Below, one piece after another: positions 18,798-31,169 of a stretch of 64,000 bases of DNA (position 1 is its first letter; each line of letters begins with the position of its first letter). Made by a program: the position numbers and the translations under genes. The notes beneath the pieces were generated by a model that was not told the origin of the DNA, made no database searches, and saw only the letters and a program-made list of their open reading frames with translations. Location of the stretch: positions 124,001 through 188,000 of the forward strand of contig JAQTZW010000002.1 in the NCBI GenBank assembly GCA_028687575.1, written 5' to 3'. The DNA comes from Gallionella sp. (lineage in GTDB: Bacteria; Pseudomonadota; Gammaproteobacteria; Burkholderiales; Gallionellaceae).

Positions 18798-21146
18798 TTA
18801 TGTTTTCAGCTTGGCGAAGGCGGCGGCCATCGCACCCGCCGGTGCAGGTGCGACGGGGCGCGGCGCGGGGCGCGGCTTGCCCTGCGATGCGCCCTGCGGT
18901 CTGCGTTGCGGCTCGCGCGGGGCCGCCGCTTTTGGGGCTGCATCTGACAGTCGCATGGTCAGCGCGATGCGTTTACGCTGGGCATCCACTTCCAGCACCT
19001 TGACCCGGACGATCTGGCCGGCCTTGACCACGCTGTGCGGGTCTTTAACGAAGGTGTCGGACAGCGCCGAGATGTGTACCAGCCCATCCTGATGCACGCC
19101 GATGTCCACGAACGCGCCGAACGCCGCGACGTTGGTGACCACGCCTTCCAGGATCATGTCGGGCTTCAGGTCTGAGAGCTGTTCCACGCCTTCCCTGAAG
19201 GTCGCGGTGACGAATTCCGGGCGCGGGTCGCGTCCCGGTTTTTCCAGTTCCTTCAGGATGTCGGTAATGGTAGGCAGGCCGAACTGTTCGTTCACGAAGC
19301 TGGCCGGGTTGAGCGACTTCAGCACGCTGCCGTTGCCGATCACCGCCAGAATGTCCTGGCGGAGGTCGGCCAGGATGCGTTTGACCAGCGGATAGGATTC
19401 GGGATGCACGGTCGAGGCATCCAGCGGGTTGTCGCCGCCCATGATGCGCAGGAATCCCGCCGCCTGCTCGAAGGCCTTTTTGCCCAGACGCGGCACGTCC
19501 AGCAAAGCCTGACGGTTGGCGAAACGTCCCTGCTGTTCGCGGTGGGCGACGATGTTCTGCGCCACCGTGCCGTTCAGCCCGGACACCCGTGCCAGCAGCG
19601 GCGCGGAGGCGGTGTTGACATCCACGCCCACCGCGTTCACGCAGTCTTCCACCACCGCATCCAGGCTGCGCGCCAGTTGCGTCTGGCTGACGTCGTGCTG
19701 GTATTGCCCGACGCCTATGGATTTCGGGTCTATCTTGACCAGTTCGGCCAGCGGGTCTTGCAGGCGGCGGGCGATGGACACCGCGCCGCGCAGCGAAACG
19801 TCCAGTTCCGGCAGTTCACGAGAGGCGTATTCGGAGGCGGAATAGACCGACGCGCCGGCCTCGGACACCACGATGCTGGTGAGTTTGAGTTCGGGGCGCG
19901 ACTTGATGAGCTCCTGTGCCAGCTTGTCGGTCTCGCGCGATGCCGTGCCGTTGCCGATGGCAATCAGCGCGACGCGGTGCTTCTCGGCCAGCCGGGCCAG
20001 CGTGTGCAGCGCGCCGTGCCAGTCGTTCTTCGGCTGGTGAGGGTAGATCACGGCGGTATCCACCACGCGGCCTGTGTCATCCACCACCGCGACCTTGACG
20101 CCGGTGCGGATGCCGGGGTCCAGCCCCATCGTGGCGCGCGGGCCGGCGGGGGCGGCCAGCAGCAGGTCTTTGAGGTTGCGGGCGAACACGCTTATCGCAT
20201 CCACCTCGGCGCGTTCGCGCAAGGCGCCCATCAGCTCGGTTTCCAGATGCAGGAAACTCTTCACTCGCCAGGTCCAGCGCACCGTGTCGCACAGCCAGCT
20301 GTCCGCCGCCCGGCCCTTGTTGGCGATGCCGAAACGCTTGGCGATCAGCACCTCGCAAGGGTTCATCGGCGCGCTCCAGGCGGGTTTTTCGGCTTCCGTG
20401 TCCAGCCGCAACTGCACGTTCAACAGTTCTTCGCGGCGGCCCCGCAGGATGGCCAGCGTGCGATGCGAGGGGACGGTCTTGAGGGATTCCGAATAGTCGA
20501 AATAGTCGGCGTATTTCGCGGCGGCGGCTTTTTTTTCCTCGATGACCGCAGATGCCACCACGCCGTGTTCCTGCACATAGTCGCGCAGCGATTGCAGCAA
20601 TGCGGCATCTTCCGCAAAACGCTCCATCAGGATCTGGCGCGCGCCATCCAGCGCGGCCTTGGCATCACTCACGCCGGGGTTGTCGCCGTGCTCGCCGCTG
20701 AAGGCGGGGCGCAGGAACTTTTCGGCTTCCTGTTCGGGCAGCAGGGCGGGATTTTCCAGCAGTGCGTCTGCCAGCGGCTCAAGGCCGGCCTCGCGGGCGA
20801 TCTGCGCTTTGGTGCGGCGCTTTTGCCGGTAAGGCAGGTAGAGGTCTTCCAGTTGCGTCTTGTCCGTCGCGTGCGCGATGGCTTCCAGCAACTCCGGCGT
20901 CATTTTGCCCTGTTCGCCAATCGAGGAAATGATGGCGGCGCGGCGTGTTTCCAGTTCGCGCAGGTAGCCCAGGCGATCTTCCAGCAGGCGCAGTTGTGCG
21001 TCGTCCAGCCCGCCGGTCGCCTCCTTGCGGTAGCGCGCGATGAAGGGGACGGTCGCACCCTCGTCCAGCAATGCGGTGGCGGCGGCGATCTGTGCGGGTT
21101 TGGCGGCCAGTTCGGCGGCCAGGCGGTGTTCTATGGTGGGCAGCAT
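18798..21146 (-). CDS. tex: Tex-family RNA-binding transcription accessory protein
   Basis: 782 aa; [45 protein letters not shown]-terminal S1 domain. Confidence 0.96.
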   Translation of the reverse strand: MLPTIEHRLAAELAAKPAQIAAATALLDEGATVPFIARYRKEATGGLDDAQLRLLEDRLGYLRELETRRAAIISSIGEQGKMTPELLEAIAHATDKTQLEDLYLPYRQKRRTKAQIAREAGLEPLADALLENPALLPEQEAEKFLRPAFSGEHGDNPGVSDAKAALDGARQILMERFAEDAALLQSLRDYVQEHGVVASAVIEEKKAAAAKYADYFDYSESLKTVPSHRTLAILRGRREELLNVQLRLDTEAEKPAWSAPMNPCEVLIAKRFGIANKGRAADSWLCDTVRWTWRVKSFLHLETELMGALRERAEVDAISVFARNLKDLLLAAPAGPRATMGLDPGIRTGVKVAVVDDTGRVVDTAVIYPHQPKNDWHGALHTLARLAEKHRVALIAIGNGTASRETDKLAQELIKSRPELKLTSIVVSEAGASVYSASEYASRELPELDVSLRGAVSIARRLQDPLAELVKIDPKSIGVGQYQHDVSQTQLARSLDAVVEDCVNAVGVDVNTASAPLLARVSGLNGTVAQNIVAHREQQGRFANRQALLDVPRLGKKAFEQAAGFLRIMGGDNPLDASTVHPESYPLVKRILADLRQDILAVIGNGSVLKSLNPASFVNEQFGLPTITDILKELEKPGRDPRPEFVTATFREGVEQLSDLKPDMILEGVVTNVAAFGAFVDIGVHQDGLVHISALSDTFVKDPHSVVKAGQIVRVKVLEVDAQRKRIALTMRLSDAAPKAAAPREPQRRPQGASQGKPRPAPRPVAPAPAGAMAAAFAKLKT

Positions 21147-21173
21147 GGTGTATGTGTCAGAGAATCGAGAGGT

Positions 21174-21752
21174 TTAGCGGTATGCCTGCGCCCTGCGCGC
21201 CAGCAGCCAGGCCGAGGCCATCAGCAGGGTTGCACCTACGATCAGTGCGGAATCGGTCTCCCAGCCGGTGTCCATCGCGTACCAGGCGAGCAGGGCGTCG
21301 CAGGCCAACATCGAGACGAACAGGCCGGGCGGCAGGGCTGCCAGACGGCTGTTGCGCGCCTCTGTGCCGCTGCGCGGCGGGGCGGCGGGAAACCGGCCTT
21401 CGAGGTGGCGCAACGGTTGCAGGCTGGCTTGTCGCCAAGCCAGCAGGATGTAGGGGAACGGCATCAGTATCAACGCGTATTGCATCCAACGGTCGAACAC
21501 CAGCGTCTGGCTGGCCTCCAGCAGGCCCAGCACCAGACCGCAGCCTATCGCCCAGTAAATGCCGCTGCGCATCGAGCGGTTTTGCGTGGCGGAGAATTCG
21601 GCGATCATGGCATTGGCTTCGCTTTCGCTGCAGGGCAACCCGCCGTGACCGCCGGGATGGAAATACAGACAGCTGCCATCCTCTTGCAATTCGAAGCGGG
21701 CTGCGAACTGGGCGATGCGGTTATCGTTGATGCCGGAAAGGGAGATTGCCAT
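21174..21752 (-). CDS. Hypothetical membrane protein
   Basis: Likely start MAISLSGINDNRIAQF; several TM helices. Confidence 0.6.
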   Translation of the reverse strand: MAISLSGINDNRIAQFAARFELQEDGSCLYFHPGGHGGLPCSESEANAMIAEFSATQNRSMRSGIYWAIGCGLVLGLLEASQTLVFDRWMQYALILMPFPYILLAWRQASLQPLRHLEGRFPAAPPRSGTEARNSRLAALPPGLFVSMLACDALLAWYAMDTGWETDSALIVGATLLMASAWLLARRAQAYR

Positions 21753-21807
21753 GTGCGGGCGCTGAAAAAGGCGGCCAGAGGCCGCCTGCAAGACCGGGTT
21801 GACGGAC

Positions 21808-22497
21808 TTAGTCGCGTTCGCCGCTGAAAGCCATCAGCAGGTTCAGCAGGTTGATGAAGATGTTGTAGATGTCCAGATACAGCGCCAGCGTGGCCATCAG
21901 GTAGTTAGTCTCGCCGCCGTTCACGATCTGGCTGATGTCGAACAGGATGTAGGCGGAGAAGATCAGCACGGCGATCGCCGAGAGCGCCAGCGCCAGCGCC
22001 GGGATGGCGAAGAAGATGTTGGCCAGCGAAGCCACCACCATCAGGATCAGGCCGATGAACAAAAACCTGCCCATGAAGCTGAAATCTTTCTTGCTGACGG
22101 TGGCGTAGGTCGCCAGCGAGAAGAAGATCACGCCGGTTCCGCCTGCGGCCAGACCCACCAGTTGCGCGCCGTTCTTGAGATGCAACGCGACTTGCAGGAT
22201 GGGGCCCAAAAATACGCCGGCGACGAAGGTGAAGCCCAGCAGTGCGACGATGCCCCATACGCTGTTGCGCAGCGCGGTGACGGCGAACATCAGGCCCATC
22301 ATCGCGCCGAACATCAGCAGCGCGCCCATGATCGGGTGTTCGGCCATGAAGGCGAAGCTGATCGAGCTGCCGATGAATGCGCCGATGACGGTGGGGATCA
22401 TGGTCATGGCCAGCATCATGTAGGTGTTGCGCAGCACCTTGTTTTGTTCGACTGCGAGTACGCCCGGAGCGGTGGAAATCTGGTTTTGGAACGGCAT
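21808..22497 (-). CDS. Bax inhibitor-1 / YccA family membrane protein
   Basis: MPFQNQISTAPGVLAVEQNKVLRNTYMMLAMTMIPTVIGAFIG; C-terminal ATLALYLDIYNIFINLLNLLMAFSGERD. Confidence 0.92.
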   Translation of the reverse strand: MPFQNQISTAPGVLAVEQNKVLRNTYMMLAMTMIPTVIGAFIGSSISFAFMAEHPIMGALLMFGAMMGLMFAVTALRNSVWGIVALLGFTFVAGVFLGPILQVALHLKNGAQLVGLAAGGTGVIFFSLATYATVSKKDFSFMGRFLFIGLILMVVASLANIFFAIPALALALSAIAVLIFSAYILFDISQIVNGGETNYLMATLALYLDIYNIFINLLNLLMAFSGERD

Positions 22498-22796
22498 GGA
22501 TAACTCCTGAGTAATCAAGTTGGTTTCAACGACGGCGCTGAGACTATCGGACTCCGCCGAAAGTTGCAATCCCGCAAGACTTTTTCCCCTGAGCAGTCGC
22601 GCTTGAATACTGGCAGTGCGAGCCTTGCCGGATGATTCCGTGTGGCCCGTTTTTTCTCGACAATCCGGTTGAAGTGGTCACGGTGCGCGGGTATCCTGAC
22701 GGAGTCTAGGGGAATCAGAGAAATAGTCGGCGTGTGCAAGTGAGGGTTGTTGACTGGCAGTTGTTTATCGAATTAATTAAATAATGAGGTGGCAAG

Positions 22797-25565
<2,769 letters not shown>

Positions 25566-25593
25566 GGTCGCCGATTAGGGTTTGATCTGACCA

Positions 25594-25623
25594 AGACGGG
25601 CTGGATTTCCAGCCCGTTTTTTA
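25594..25623 (+). terminator. Intrinsic terminator after ppdK
   Basis: gacgggctggatttccagcccgttttttatt. Confidence 0.88.
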
Positions 25624-25628
25624 TTCGG

Positions 25629-26174
25629 CTACTGCATTTTGCAGACCAGCTGTGCGAAATCGTCCACCCTGGCCCAGTCGGTGTACTCGACGTCGGTGTC
25701 CGGCGCGGTCGGTCCGCCGGTAAGGCGCATGATCAGCCGTATCATGAAGCGATCCAGCGGCCCGTATCTGCGGTACTCGATGCGGCCCGCGAACACCGCC
25801 AGATGTGCCGGTTTCCAAGTGATTTTGCGCAGGAACTTCTTCAGGTAGGGATTGCTGTCCGGGGTGTTCTTTTCCGGCTTGCGCGCCACCACGTTGACGG
25901 TGAAGAACGCATTGGCTTTGCGCTCCAGCACGGGCTGGTGCAGGCTGATGAACTCGTTCACCTTTTTGTGGTGTTTGCCGTAGTGGATGCTGGCGCCGAT
26001 GACGATCTTGTCGAACTGTCCGGGATCAAGCGCAGACAGTTCTCCCGCTGTCGCATCATTGATGGCGAACAGCGTCACCCGCTGGTCGCGGCCCTCGATG
26101 AGCTGTTGCAGCCGCTGGCAGATCTTGCGGGTGTGACCGTCGGTGGTCGAGTAGGCGAGCAGGATGTGGGGCAT
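25629..26174 (-). CDS. Flavodoxin-domain protein, HemG-like (menaquinone-dependent protoporphyrinogen oxidase type)
   Basis: Start MPHILLAYSTTDGHTRKICQRLQ; VIGASIHYGKHHKKVNEFI; FFTVNVVARKPEKNTPDSNPYLKKFL. Confidence 0.85.
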   Translation of the reverse strand: MPHILLAYSTTDGHTRKICQRLQQLIEGRDQRVTLFAINDATAGELSALDPGQFDKIVIGASIHYGKHHKKVNEFISLHQPVLERKANAFFTVNVVARKPEKNTPDSNPYLKKFLRKITWKPAHLAVFAGRIEYRRYGPLDRFMIRLIMRLTGGPTAPDTDVEYTDWARVDDFAQLVCKMQ

Positions 26175-26267
26175 AGTGAATGAGGTCGGTTTGCGGGTGG
26201 GCTGGCAGGCTTCGGGAAGCCGTGGCAGGTGGGACGCGCAAGATAGCCGCGCCTCCCGGATCAGCAA

Positions 26268-27005
26268 TTACTGCATCGGGTCCCAACTACACGTGGTTCC
26301 GAGCAACTGGCATTCCTGACGCATCTGCTGTCTGCAATTGTGCAGCGCGCTATTCTGTGCTGCCTGAGCAGTGGACCCCGACATGCTGGTGGCGACATAG
26401 AAGTTGGGATTGGTCTGCAAGCCGGCGATCGAGGCGCAGGTGTTCTGGCCGGAGTAGAGCACCCTGCAGTCGCGGTTCCAGCCTGCGTTGGCGTTGCAGC
26501 CTTCCACGGCGCTGTTGCTCACCTGGCGCTGGTCTGTACCCAAGCTGGTGTTGATGGAACCGGTGGATTGGGAGAATGCGATGGCGATATAGGTGTTGCC
26601 GCGTGGCTGCTGAGGGTGGCCTTGCTGAGGATAGCCTTGTTGAGGGTAGTCATTGTCGTTCGCCTGCGGTGCAATACCTTCGGGTGCACGACCGTAAAAC
26701 TTGAAGGAGAGGTGTCGGCTGGCCCGTGCGAATTGATTTGGGTCACTGAAATAGCACGTCAACTGGCTGCCATTTTTGTAATTTAGTACCAGTTGACTGG
26801 CCGCCTGGCCTTGACTGAAACCGCTGAGCCAATCCAGATTGACAGCGGCAAATCCCTGCTCCATGTACACACTCAGAGTTGCGGCACGGCCATTCTGGAC
26901 GAATTGGCACACTTTAATATCATCGCCCGGGTCGGCATTCGCGAACATCGGGATCAACAATGCACCTGCCGCTGCTGCATAAGACAGCAAAGTCTTGCTC
27001 TTCAT
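26268..27005 (-). CDS. Exported DUF4189-like protein
   Basis: Signal peptide MKSKTLLSYAAAAGALLIPMFANA; C-terminal TYIAIAFSQSTGSINTSLGTDQRQVSNSAVEGCNANAGWNRDCRVL; PQQGYPQQGHPQQP linker. Confidence 0.65.
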   Translation of the reverse strand: MKSKTLLSYAAAAGALLIPMFANADPGDDIKVCQFVQNGRAATLSVYMEQGFAAVNLDWLSGFSQGQAASQLVLNYKNGSQLTCYFSDPNQFARASRHLSFKFYGRAPEGIAPQANDNDYPQQGYPQQGHPQQPRGNTYIAIAFSQSTGSINTSLGTDQRQVSNSAVEGCNANAGWNRDCRVLYSGQNTCASIAGLQTNPNFYVATSMSGSTAQAAQNSALHNCRQQMRQECQLLGTTCSWDPMQ

Positions 27006-27196
27006 GAATCTCTCCTGTGTGGTATCGGTGGATGCGTCCCGCTGTGACGGCAATCCCCGATATGTGGTTAGTGTTTCCAGCCTGCTCGTGATGTCCTGAC
27101 CTAGGGAGGGAGGATTCTATGATGAAGGCGAGTCTGGCTCAAGAAAATAGCTGCGGCATTCTCCCGGAATGTTTCTGGTCAGATGTCTGCAAATCA

Positions 27197-29758
27197 TTAT
27201 TTTTGCAGGATTCCAAGTTCTTGAGATGCGGCGCGGTTGGCGCTGCCGGTGCGTTGTAATGTCATCACCGGCAGCGCCACGCTGGCGGCGGCGAGCAGGA
27301 CGGATGCGGTTATCACTGCCAGGCTGCCCGAAAAATGGAATAGCTGGCGCAGTACCGGCACGCTGTTTACCAGTGCCAACCCCGCCAGACTGCCGGCGAC
27401 TATCCACCACAGCGACGGGTTGCCCTGCACCGTTTGCGGGTTGCGGTTGCCGAATAGCAGCGCGATGTTGCCGGCTACCATAGCGGCGAATACCAGCGCA
27501 CGCACGGTGTCTTCGTCGTGGCCTGCCGAACGCGCCCACAGGTAAACTGTGGCGGCGACGATCAGCGCGATTGCGCCTTGCAGCAGGCTGGCGGCCAGTC
27601 GCCTGCCGCCGAACAACGCCTCGTTGGCAAGCCTGGGCGGACGCTGCATCAGGTCTTGCGCCGCCGCTTCCGCCTCGAAGAAGATCGAACAGGCCGGGTC
27701 TATGATGAGTTGCAGGAACAGGATGTGCGCGGGCAGCAATAGCAGCGGTTCGCCCAGCAGCACGGGTAGCAGCGCCATGCCGACGATGGGCAGGTGCACC
27801 GCCAGCGCATAGCTCATGGCGCGGCGCAGGTTGTCGTAGATGCGCCGGCCCATGCGCACGGTGGCGACCAGCGAGGCGAAATCGTCTTCAAGCAGCACCA
27901 GACTGGCCGCTTCGCGCGCCACGTCGGTGCCGCGTTTGCCCATCGCCACGCCGATGTGCGCGGCCTTCAGGGCGGGCGCATCGTTGACGCCGTCGCCGGT
28001 CATCGCGACGACTTCGCCATTGGCCTTGAATGCTTCCACCAGCCGCAGTTTTTGCTGTGGCACGATGCGCGCAAATACGCTCACCTCGCACAACCGGGTG
28101 CGCAGCTTTGCATCGTCAAGCGCGTCCAGTTCCGGGCCGGTCAGTACCTGTTCGGCGGCAAGCCCCAGTTCCCGTGCGATGGCTTGCGCGGTACGGGGGT
28201 GGTCGCCGGTGATCATCACCACGCGGATGCCGGCGGCGTGACATTGTGCAATGGCATCCACCGCACCCGGGCGCAGCGGGTCCTGCAAACCCAGCAGGCC
28301 GACGAAGGAAAATTCGATGTCATGCTGCTGTTTCGGCCATTGCTGTGATTGTGCGGGTGACAAGTTGGCACGTGCCACGCCCAGTACACGCAGGCCCCGG
28401 TCAGCCAGTTGGGCGGCGGCCTGTTCGATCTCGGCAGCCTGCGCCGCAGGCAGGTGGCACAGCTCCACGATGGCTTCCGGCGCGCCTTTCGCGGCCACCA
28501 GGTGATGCGATTGTCCTGCGCCCTGCCAGACGTGCGACATCGCCAGCAATTCTGGCGACAGGCTGTATTCGTGGACGATCTGCCAGTCGTCGTGCAGGTG
28601 TTCGCTGCCGGACAGGGTGCGGCGGCCCAGTTCGTGCAGCGCACGCTCCATCGGGTCGTAGGCTTCCTTCTCGCTGGCGAGGATGCCGAACTCCACCAGT
28701 TCGTGCCAGGATTCTGGCAGTTCGCTGGAGTCGTGGATGTCAAGCATGCTGCCCGCACTGTACAGGCTGCGGATCACCATGCGGTTCTCGGTCAGCGTGC
28801 CGGTCTTGTCGGTGCACAGCACGGTGGTCGCTCCCAGCGTTTCGATGGCATCGGCGCGCCGCGTCAGCACGCCGTGCCGCGAGATGCGCCACGCGCCCAG
28901 CGCCATGAATACCGCCAGGATCACCGGGAATTCTTCCGGCAGCGTGGACATTGCCAGGCTGATGCCGGCCAGCAGCGCGTCCAGCCAGTGTCCGTGCACA
29001 TAACCGTACATCAGCACCAGTGCCACGCACAGCAAGGCGGCGATGATCGCCAGCCGTCGCACCAACAGGCCGGTCTGGCGGCGCAGCGGCGATTCGCCCG
29101 ATTGCGCCTGTTCCAGCGCGCGACCGATGCGGCCCAGCGCGCTGGCGCGTCCGGTGGCGGTGACCCGCGCGATACCGCTGCCCTGCACCAGCACGGTACC
29201 GGCGTAGACGAACGGCTGGTCGTCGCCGCCCGGTTGTTGCATCGCCGCATCGTCGCGTCCTACGATCTTGCGCACCGGCGCGGATTCGCCGGTCAGCATG
29301 GATTCGTCGGCGTACAGGTCGTTGCAACTCAATAGCAGCGCGTCCGCCGCGACCCGGTCGCCCTCGCCCAGCAGCAACAGGTCGCCTGGCACGACTTCGC
29401 GCCCGGCGATGCGCTGCGTCTTGCCGTCGCGCACCACCCTGGCGCGCGGACTGGACAGATCGCGCAGCGCCTCCAGCACGCGCGCGCTTTTCTGCGCCTG
29501 AAACACGGTCAGGAAAATGATGATCACCACGAAGCCCAACAGCATCAGCGCATCGCCGGCATTGCCCAGCAGCAGATAGATGACCCCCGCCGCGATCAGC
29601 AGCAGGAACATCGGTTCCTTGAGCACGTCGAGCACAATGTGGCGCAGGCGGCGCGGGTTGGGCGGCGAGAGTTCGTTGTGGCCGGTTTCACGCAGGCGTC
29701 GCTGTGCCTCTGCGGTATCGAGGCCGCCAAGCGATGGGTCGGGTTGCGCGAGGTTCAT
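27197..29758 (-). CDS. Cation-translocating P-type ATPase (Ca2+-ATPase-like)
   Basis: 853 aa; phosphorylation motif DKTGTLTENRM, MTGDGVNDAPALKAAHIGVAMG, N-terminal cation ATPase domain. Confidence 0.92.
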   Translation of the reverse strand: MNLAQPDPSLGGLDTAEAQRRLRETGHNELSPPNPRRLRHIVLDVLKEPMFLLLIAAGVIYLLLGNAGDALMLLGFVVIIIFLTVFQAQKSARVLEALRDLSSPRARVVRDGKTQRIAGREVVPGDLLLLGEGDRVAADALLLSCNDLYADESMLTGESAPVRKIVGRDDAAMQQPGGDDQPFVYAGTVLVQGSGIARVTATGRASALGRIGRALEQAQSGESPLRRQTGLLVRRLAIIAALLCVALVLMYGYVHGHWLDALLAGISLAMSTLPEEFPVILAVFMALGAWRISRHGVLTRRADAIETLGATTVLCTDKTGTLTENRMVIRSLYSAGSMLDIHDSSELPESWHELVEFGILASEKEAYDPMERALHELGRRTLSGSEHLHDDWQIVHEYSLSPELLAMSHVWQGAGQSHHLVAAKGAPEAIVELCHLPAAQAAEIEQAAAQLADRGLRVLGVARANLSPAQSQQWPKQQHDIEFSFVGLLGLQDPLRPGAVDAIAQCHAAGIRVVMITGDHPRTAQAIARELGLAAEQVLTGPELDALDDAKLRTRLCEVSVFARIVPQQKLRLVEAFKANGEVVAMTGDGVNDAPALKAAHIGVAMGKRGTDVAREAASLVLLEDDFASLVATVRMGRRIYDNLRRAMSYALAVHLPIVGMALLPVLLGEPLLLLPAHILFLQLIIDPACSIFFEAEAAAQDLMQRPPRLANEALFGGRRLAASLLQGAIALIVAATVYLWARSAGHDEDTVRALVFAAMVAGNIALLFGNRNPQTVQGNPSLWWIVAGSLAGLALVNSVPVLRQLFHFSGSLAVITASVLLAAASVALPVMTLQRTGSANRAASQELGILQK

Positions 29759-29949
29759 GGGAGCATCCGCCAGTAGGGGACTTGAGCATACCGCGAGAGC
29801 AGGGCAGCGGTAAACGTCGTCAGACGGGTTGTAGGAAAAGGCTGCAACTTTGTGAAGTTTCGGTTAAATTGCGCGCGCTGCGGCTGGCTGACGGAACTAT
29901 TCCGGATGTGGGCCATCACAACGGCTTTGAATAATCATTGGGGAAAAAT

Positions 29950-30474
29950 ATGACGCAATACAGCAAACGCATGGTGATCGTACATTGGCTGACTCTGGCA
30001 CTGCTGGTCGCCGCCTGGTGTCTGGGGGATGAACTGGCCGAGATGACCGACGAGAGCAAGGCGACCATCGCCGCCTACCTCGTGCATGCGCTGGCTGGCG
30101 GTGCGGTGCTGCTGATGACCGTTGCCCGCCTGCTGTTCCGCGCCGGTGACGGTGTACCGGCGGCAATGGGCGATACGCCGATGGACAAGGTGGCCAAGGG
30201 CATCCAGCATTTTATGTATCTGGTGCTGTTCCTGCTGCCAGTGAGCGGTTTTGTGACCGTGGTCACCAGCGATGCCGGCAAGGCGCTGCTGGCGGGCGAT
30301 GCCGCCTTGCTGCCCAAGGACGGCGGTTACGACGAAGTGTTTGCGCACGAGATGCACGAAGTCATGGTGACGGTGCTGATCGTGCTGGTCGCGGTGCATG
30401 TGCTGGGCGCGATCAAGCACCAGTTCATCATGAAGGACGGCCTGATGGAACGGATGATGCTGCGCCGCAAGTGA
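29950..30474 (+). CDS. Cytochrome b561 family protein
   Basis: MTQYSKRMVIVHWLTLALLVAAWCLG; 4 TM, conserved His; start at 29950. Confidence 0.88.
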   Translation: MTQYSKRMVIVHWLTLALLVAAWCLGDELAEMTDESKATIAAYLVHALAGGAVLLMTVARLLFRAGDGVPAAMGDTPMDKVAKGIQHFMYLVLFLLPVSGFVTVVTSDAGKALLAGDAALLPKDGGYDEVFAHEMHEVMVTVLIVLVAVHVLGAIKHQFIMKDGLMERMMLRRK

Positions 30475-30489
30475 TTGCGTAGCGCGTTA

Positions 30490-30521
30490 GCCCAAAAAGG
30501 ACACTGCGGTGTCCTTTTTTT
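30490..30521 (+). terminator. Intrinsic terminator after cytochrome b561 gene
   Basis: cccaaaaaggacactgcggtgtccttttttt. Confidence 0.88.
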
Positions 30522-30600
30522 ATGCCGGTACGGACCGCACGGCAAGGGGGAGAACCGAAATTTTCGCTAAGTCGTGCTGGCAGCAGCTTATTTTCGCTTG

Positions 30601-30709
30601 CCCACAGAATCTGTGGATAACTGTGTGGGGAGTGCTGTGGGATGTGTCGCTAACATGCTGTCTGGAAAGGATATTATTTATTCTGCCTGCATTTTGACTG
30701 AAAATTAAA
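30601..30709. repeat. Divergent direct repeat copy A with DnaA-box-like core
   Basis: cccacagaatctgtggataactgtgtggggagtgctgtgggat...taacatgctgtctggaaagg...ctgcctgcattttgac; aligns with 30802-30905; contains TGTGGATAA and palindrome CCACAGA-A-TCTGTGG. Confidence 0.65.
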
Positions 30710-30801
30710 GTCATATTTAATCAACAGGTTACGATGTGTCCTGGCAGTCAATAAGGCGCTGTCTAAGCAGATTTTTTGAGTTGTGCGAGTCATGTGGATT
30801 C

Positions 30802-30905
30802 TCCACATTTTCTGTGTATAACCCTGTGGGCGGGGGTGTGGGTTATCGGGTTAACGGCATGTCAGGAAAGGGTTTTTGCCAGGCTGCCTGTTTTTTGGCG
30901 GAACA
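30802..30905. repeat. Divergent direct repeat copy B
   Basis: tccacattttctgtgtataaccctgtgggcgggggtgtgggttatcgggttaacggcatgtcaggaaagggtttttgccaggctgcctgttttttggc; same order of blocks as copy A. Confidence 0.65.
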
Positions 30906-31169
30906 AAATAACCGTATAGGCAACCACGTTTTCCGAGGATGGTGATAGCATTCGCGTTTGCAAAAAACAGTGTGGATGTCGAGATTTTCCGATTAGCTGG
31001 GTCGCGGATAACCGTCAGTCATGCACTTCACGATAATGCCCACAGGTGAAATCACCATGCAACGAAACAACGGCGCTGCCACTGGGCGGCAATTCAGTAT
31101 TCCCGCTGGCGTGACGACGCGAGATGCCGTCATAGTTGCATTTACCTCGGTGTAACGGAGCTACTCGAT

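Noticed and set aside
19404-21827. 807-aa plus-strand ORF
   Set aside because: Antisense to tex; composition of a shadow ORF.
30940-31169. Possible riboswitch upstream of trkH
   Set aside because: The leader has some stem potential, but I could not identify any known K+ or c-di-AMP-related aptamer; insufficient support.
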